A model generated the notes under the pieces. It did no database searches and was not told where the DNA came from. It saw nothing but the letters and a program-made list of their open reading frames with translations. A stretch of DNA of 8,289 nucleotides from positions 1 through 8,289 of the forward strand of contig JAMOMM010000387.1 in the NCBI GenBank assembly GCA_027067085.1, written 5' to 3'. The stretch comes from Hyphomicrobiales bacterium. Its GTDB lineage: Bacteria; Pseudomonadota; Alphaproteobacteria; Rhizobiales; Aestuariivirgaceae. Below, in pieces: positions 4,857 to 8,289 of this stretch. The position numbers and the translations under genes are program-made. Every line of letters starts with the position of its first letter. Within the stretch, counting starts at the first letter, position 1.

Positions 4857-6200
4857 GCGCGAATGTTTTGCGGGGGCTTGGACGTAGTGGGCATCAAAGG
4901 CTTGGGCAACGTTGCGGACAAAGATTTTACGGTCTTGCGGAACGGTAACGACAAAGCCATTCATCTTCACCATGCCATCTGACTCAAGCCCTTTAAGGCT
5001 GTCAAAAGCGTTCATCAAAGTCGATTGGTCAAACCCGTGTGCTTTAGCGATTGCAATTGGATCAACCGTAAAGTCACACATCAAGCGTTCGATAATTTGC
5101 GCCCGCATTTTATCTTCTTTGCTGATTGTCAGCCCACGACCAACGGGCGAACGCCCCGCATTAACAGCATTGCTCCAGGAAAGCGTATCACGGCCACCTT
5201 GAGCAAACCCTTGTGGAAATTCGCTGATTGAAGACACACCAAAACCGATCATCGCATCGGCGGCATCGGTGGTGTAGCCTTGGAAATTTCGGCGCAGCGT
5301 CCCATCATCTAAAGCTTGAGCCATGTTATCGTCGGGGCGGACAAAGTGGTCTAACCCAACAGCGATATAGCCCTCTTCTTGTAGGACTTTTGCAATGGCC
5401 ATTGCTTGTTCATAACGCGCCTGCGTGCCTGGCAAATCTTCCTCTTTTATGAGTTTCATTTGCTTTTTAAACCATGGCACATGGGCATAGCCAAACACGG
5501 CGACACGCGATGGATTAAGCGCTGCGGTTTGGTGAGCTGTTTCTATAACACTCTCCACGGTTTGTGCTGGCAGGCCATAAATCAAATCGAAGTTAACCGA
5601 TGGAATACCAACGTCACGCAAATCATTGACGCACTTTTCCACTTGCTCATAGGGTTGAACGCGATTGATTTTCTTTTGTACTTCAAGGTTGAAATCCTGA
5701 ACACCAAATGAGGCGCGATTGAAACCCATTTGCGCGAGCTCTTCACCTTGTTTTCGAGAAAAGGTACGCGGATCAATTTCAATTGCCACTTCGCCGCCTG
5801 CTCGCAAACCCATTTTTTCTTCAACTTTATCGACGATACGGCCAATGTCTTTACCGTTTAAATATGTCGGTGTGCCGCCACCAAAATGAAGGTGCGAAAC
5901 ATTGCCATGTTCTGTTGCGATCAACGGTGCTGTCTGGTCGATTTCTTTCAGCAGCGTATCAACATAAGTTGTGGCGCGATCATAACCATTTGGTACAGAG
6001 GTATGGCAGCCGCAATACCAGCACAACTTCTCGCAAAAAGGAATGTGAATATAGGCCGACAGGCTGGCTTGTTTATCTAATGCGCCAAGCCAGCTTTCCC
6101 AAAGTGAAGTATCGGGAAAGTCTGCAAATTGGGCAGCGGTTGGATAGCTGGTGTAACGAGGCACATCCAAATTAGCGTATTTTAAAAGAGTATCATCCAT
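4848..6200 (-). CDS. hemN: Oxygen-independent coproporphyrinogen III dehydrogenase (HemN)
   Basis: HemN is a cytoplasmic radical-SAM enzyme that converts coproporphyrinogen III to protoporphyrinogen IX without O2, allowing heme synthesis in anaerobic growth. From this start the protein has 450 residues, the usual length. It begins MDDTLLKYANLDVPRYTSYP, the typical HemN entry motif. The [4Fe-4S]/SAM cluster motif is C56-x3-C60-x2-C63, with C65 following as in true HemN (WYCGC) rather than HemW-type relatives. GGGTPT (107-112) is the SAM-binding glycine motif. An in-frame ATG at 6236 would add 12 residues, but it overlaps a perfect FNR box and has no ribosome site; the ATG at 6200 also lacks one and may be leaderless. 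Anaerobic control by FNR/FixK is well known for hemN. It follows the aminotransferase gene but has its own control region. Confidence 0.95.
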   Translation of the reverse strand: MDDTLLKYANLDVPRYTSYPTAAQFADFPDTSLWESWLGALDKQASLSAYIHIPFCEKLCWYCGCHTSVPNGYDRATTYVDTLLKEIDQTAPLIATEHGNVSHLHFGGGTPTYLNGKDIGRIVDKVEEKMGLRAGGEVAIEIDPRTFSRKQGEELAQMGFNRASFGVQDFNLEVQKKINRVQPYEQVEKCVNDLRDVGIPSVNFDLIYGLPAQTVESVIETAHQTAALNPSRVAVFGYAHVPWFKKQMKLIKEEDLPGTQARYEQAMAIAKVLQEEGYIAVGLDHFVRPDDNMAQALDDGTLRRNFQGYTTDAADAMIGFGVSSISEFPQGFAQGGRDTLSWSNAVNAGRSPVGRGLTISKEDKMRAQIIERLMCDFTVDPIAIAKAHGFDQSTLMNAFDSLKGLESDGMVKMNGFVVTVPQDRKIFVRNVAQAFDAHYVQAPAKHSRAV

Positions 6201-6222
6201 GAAATGGAGATAGCCATAGGCG

Positions 6223-6261
6223 GCCCAACCACACATTGATTAAGATCAATTGAGGTTGGGC
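6223..6261. repeat. Long dyad enclosing the hemN FNR box
   Basis: GCCCAACC (6223-6230) and GGTTGGGC (6254-6261) are exact inverted copies. They share a centre (6242) with the inner ATTGAT/ATCAAT arms of the FNR box. In RNA from the aminotransferase gene this could fold as a two-level stem 19 bases after its stop codon, perhaps ending that transcript, although no T-run follows. Confidence 0.55.
6236..6249. promoter_or_regulatory. Perfect FNR/FixK box upstream of hemN
   Basis: TTGAT-TAAG-ATCAA is the exact consensus of the FNR/Anr/FixK group. Its centre (6242.5) is about 42 bp upstream of the ATG at 6200, so a class II start site would fall at or one base before the start codon. TATCTC (6212 down to 6207) is the only -10-like hexamer at the right distance and is weak. 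Confidence 0.8.
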
Positions 6262-6279
6262 GAATAGGTGCCTGCGTGA

Positions 6280-7662
6280 TTATGTCAGGAGGTTTTCTTT
6301 GGTAACATAATCAAGCGTGGCGTTTAACGCCTTTTCGTAACGATCAAACATCTCATTTAATTCGCTCTCTGTGATAATCAATGGTGGGCAAAGGGCCAAT
6401 GCATCACCAACAGCGCGGCAAATGAGTTTATTGTCTTGGGCAAAGCCAGCAGCTTTTGGCCCCACCATATCTTTGGGATCAAACGGCTGTTTGGTTTGTT
6501 TATTTGAAACCAATTCACACGCCCCAACCATGCCAACACCACGCGCTTCACCCACCAAGGGATGATCGGCTAAAGCGTTCAAACGGGCCATGAAAGTTTC
6601 ACCCATTTTAGCGGCGCGAGCAACCATGTTGTCACGTTCATAAATCTCTAGAACTTTAAGCGCCACGGCAGCGCCAACGGGATGGCCCGTGTACGTATAA
6701 CCATGGCCAAAAGTGCCTATTTTTTTTGATTGCTCTAGCATGGCCTGATACAAGTCTTCTTCAATGGTGATTGCGCCAAGCGGGAAGTATGCTGATGTAA
6801 TAGCTTTGGCCATTGAAATACTATCGGGTTTAATATCGAGAGTTTGGGAACCAAACCAATCGCCTGTGCGGCCAAATCCTGTGATGACTTCATCGGCAAT
6901 AAACCTGATGTCATACTTTTGGCAAACCGCACCCATTTTGGAGAAATAAGTTTTCGGTGGCACCAACACACCGCCCGCGCCCATCACCGGTTCGGCAATA
7001 AAACCAGCAACCGTTTCTGGCCCTTCGCGCTCGATCAAGTCAACAAAGTCTTGGACCATACGATCGGCAAATTGCTCTTCTGTTTCACCCGTTTCACCAA
7101 AGCGATAATAATGTGGACATGAGGTGTGGAGGATGTTTTTAATCGGCAAATCGAAATCAGCATGAACAGGTGGCAGACCTGTTAAAGAACCCGATGCAAC
7201 TGTTACACCATGATAGCCTTTAATGCGGGAAATGATTTTCTTTTTCTCAGGTTTGCCACGGGCATTATTATAATACCATGTGAGCTTGACTTGCATGTCG
7301 TTAGCCTCTGAACCTGAGCCGCAAAACAAAATTTTGGAGGTTTCACATGGAGCTATTTCTTTGAGCTTTTCTGACAGCTCGATTGCCGCATCATGAGATT
7401 TGTGGCCAAACAAATGAGTGTATGACAGTTTGCTCATTTGGTTAGAAGCAGCATCAACCAATTCTTGATTGCCATAACCAAGTGATGTGCACCACAGGCC
7501 AGCCAGCCCTTCGATATACTCATTACCCTCATTATCATACACATGGATGCCGCGCGCTTCTTCCAAAACCAACGGACCAACGCTTCGGTGTGCATCAAGA
7601 TTGGTGTAAGGGTGAAGCACGGTTTCAATATCGCGGTGCGCAAGGTTTGACAGTTTAGCCAT
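6280..7662 (-). CDS. Class III PLP-dependent aminotransferase (omega-transaminase type)
   Basis: This 460-residue cytoplasmic enzyme belongs to the class III aminotransferases that move amino groups from omega-amino acids, diamines or other amines, usually to pyruvate. PLP-binding features are GSGSEAN (115-121), YHG (150-152), D257 in IADEV, and the Schiff-base lysine K286 in SMAKAITSAYFPLG. AGLWC (54-58, Trp57) and R416 in LICRAVGD match positions that shape the substrate pocket in omega-transaminases such as those of Chromobacterium and Pseudomonas SpuC. The true substrate cannot be read from sequence; beta-alanine, putrescine, taurine and others are possible. AAAGG lies 8 bases before the ATG. 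It is divergent from an amidase gene across 73 bp, which hints at shared use of an amide or amine substrate. No truncation is seen. Confidence 0.93.
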   Translation of the reverse strand: MAKLSNLAHRDIETVLHPYTNLDAHRSVGPLVLEEARGIHVYDNEGNEYIEGLAGLWCTSLGYGNQELVDAASNQMSKLSYTHLFGHKSHDAAIELSEKLKEIAPCETSKILFCGSGSEANDMQVKLTWYYNNARGKPEKKKIISRIKGYHGVTVASGSLTGLPPVHADFDLPIKNILHTSCPHYYRFGETGETEEQFADRMVQDFVDLIEREGPETVAGFIAEPVMGAGGVLVPPKTYFSKMGAVCQKYDIRFIADEVITGFGRTGDWFGSQTLDIKPDSISMAKAITSAYFPLGAITIEEDLYQAMLEQSKKIGTFGHGYTYTGHPVGAAVALKVLEIYERDNMVARAAKMGETFMARLNALADHPLVGEARGVGMVGACELVSNKQTKQPFDPKDMVGPKAAGFAQDNKLICRAVGDALALCPPLIITESELNEMFDRYEKALNATLDYVTKENLLT

Positions 7663-7672
7663 GAGGAGTGCC

Positions 7673-7701
7673 TTTACAATGGGATTAGAAATAACGAGAA
7701 T
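7673..7701 (+). promoter_or_regulatory. Possible sigma-70 promoter for the amidase gene
   Basis: TTTACA (7673-7678) and GAGAAT (7696-7701) are separated by 17 bp and match the -35 and -10 consensus at five and four of six positions. The start would give a leader of about 28 bases. The site lies in the 73-bp divergent gap and overlaps the leader of the aminotransferase gene. Suggestive only. Confidence 0.3.
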
Positions 7702-7735
7702 ACAAGTATCTTACCCTTTCTCCATAAGGGGATAA

Positions 7736-8289
7736 ATGACCAGTTACAAGAGAGCAATCAGACCAATGTCATCAGACCTCATCGCCAAATCTGCCGTACA
7801 AATCGTCAATATGCTCAAATCAGGTGAGGTGTCGCCGCATGAATTGTTAGATGCTTTAGAGCAGCGTGTGGGCGAAGTTGATGGTGTGGTAAATGCGTTG
7901 CCGACTTTATGTTTTGCGCGGGCAAGGGCAAATGCCGATACATTAATGAAGTTGCCTGTTGGCGAGCGCGGCCTGCTAGCAGGCTTGCCTGTACCGATCA
8001 AAGATTTGAGCAATGTGAAAGGCGTGCGAACAACGCTTGGCTCACTGATGTTTAAAGACAACGTGCCTGATACATCTGACATATTGGTTGAGCATTTGGA
8101 ACGACAGGGTGGGCTTGTTTTTGCCAAATCTAACACGCCTGAATTTGGGGCGGGTGCAAACACATTCAATGAAGTTTTTGGCCCAACACTTAATCCGTGG
8201 GATACATCAAAGTCTGCGGCTGGCTCTTCGGGCGGGGCGGCGGTGGCGCTGGCAACGGGTATGGCGTGGTTGGCGCAAGGGTCCGATAC
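7736..8289 (+). CDS. Amidase (amidase-signature family), 3' end beyond the window
   Basis: The frame is open from ATG 7736 to the window end, giving 184 complete codons of what is usually a 450-500-residue enzyme. Amidase-signature enzymes hydrolyse carboxamides to acid plus ammonia or amine with a Ser-cisSer-Lys triad. The lysine is K89 in LPVPIKD (84-90). The cis-serine is S164 in AAGSSGGAAVALATG (161-175). The nucleophilic serine, expected 24 residues further on in the GSDxGGS motif, falls just past the edge; the GSD of that motif is the last thing visible. AAGGGGA (7726-7732) sits 3 bases before the start; an in-frame ATG at 7766 is a possible alternative. It is divergent from the class III aminotransferase. 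The substrate is not predictable. GatA is less likely, since no gatC or gatB neighbour is visible, but the downstream side is cut off. Confidence 0.9.
   Translation, partial: MTSYKRAIRPMSSDLIAKSAVQIVNMLKSGEVSPHELLDALEQRVGEVDGVVNALPTLCFARARANADTLMKLPVGERGLLAGLPVPIKDLSNVKGVRTTLGSLMFKDNVPDTSDILVEHLERQGGLVFAKSNTPEFGAGANTFNEVFGPTLNPWDTSKSAAGSSGGAAVALATGMAWLAQGSD

Noticed and set aside
6201..6236. Longer HemN start at 6236
   Set aside because: It overlaps the perfect FNR box and dyad, lacks a ribosome site, and adds residues not needed for the usual HemN N-terminus.
7744..8169. Minus-strand frame of 141 residues
   Set aside because: Antisense to the amidase, whose plus-strand frame shows the signature motifs.

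Overview
The window looks like chromosomal DNA from an alphaproteobacterium, probably a marine or aquatic member of the Hyphomicrobiales or a relative. The G+C content looks moderate (mid-40s percent by eye). The pointers are a Tat-exported copper nitrite reductase with alphaproteobacterial features, a PspA/YiaA/TetR stress module, a long-type class III aminotransferase, and an intergenic element bounded by CTAGAG/CTCTAG like the palindromic repeats common in Hyphomicrobiales. The lineage is an inference from gene content, not from a marker gene.

Layout. At the left edge the minus strand carries the first 60 codons of a membrane-anchored or exported protein, possibly NirV. A 297-bp gap follows, holding a two-hairpin repeat element and a strong terminator. 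nirK is read leftward and is preceded by two CRP/FNR-type boxes. Next is a leftward TetR-family regulator, divergent from a rightward pair: a PspA/IM30-family protein and a YiaA-type two-helix membrane protein. The gap between regulator and pair carries three near-identical TGAAC-N3-GTTCA palindromes that look like its operators. After a hairpin, a second rightward pair encodes an exported SH3-like protein and a two-helix membrane protein with a PH-like tail. This pair is preceded by an FNR-like box and a -10 element at class II spacing. Converging on it is leftward hemN (oxygen-independent coproporphyrinogen III dehydrogenase), with a perfect FNR box upstream, nested in a larger dyad. Further right are a leftward class III aminotransferase and, divergent from it, an amidase cut by the window end.

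How the parts fit. nirK supplies periplasmic nitrite reduction to NO, and hemN supplies heme synthesis without O2. Both carry CRP/FNR-superfamily boxes, so part of the window reads as a low-oxygen/denitrification neighbourhood. The uncharacterised SH3/PH-like pair appears to share that control, which is the most testable new idea here. The TetR-PspA-YiaA block looks like a separate envelope-stress module with its own repressor. The aminotransferase/amidase pair looks catabolic and unrelated. I found no RNA gene, CRISPR array, insertion sequence or phage gene, and no clear evidence of a wholly new multi-gene system.
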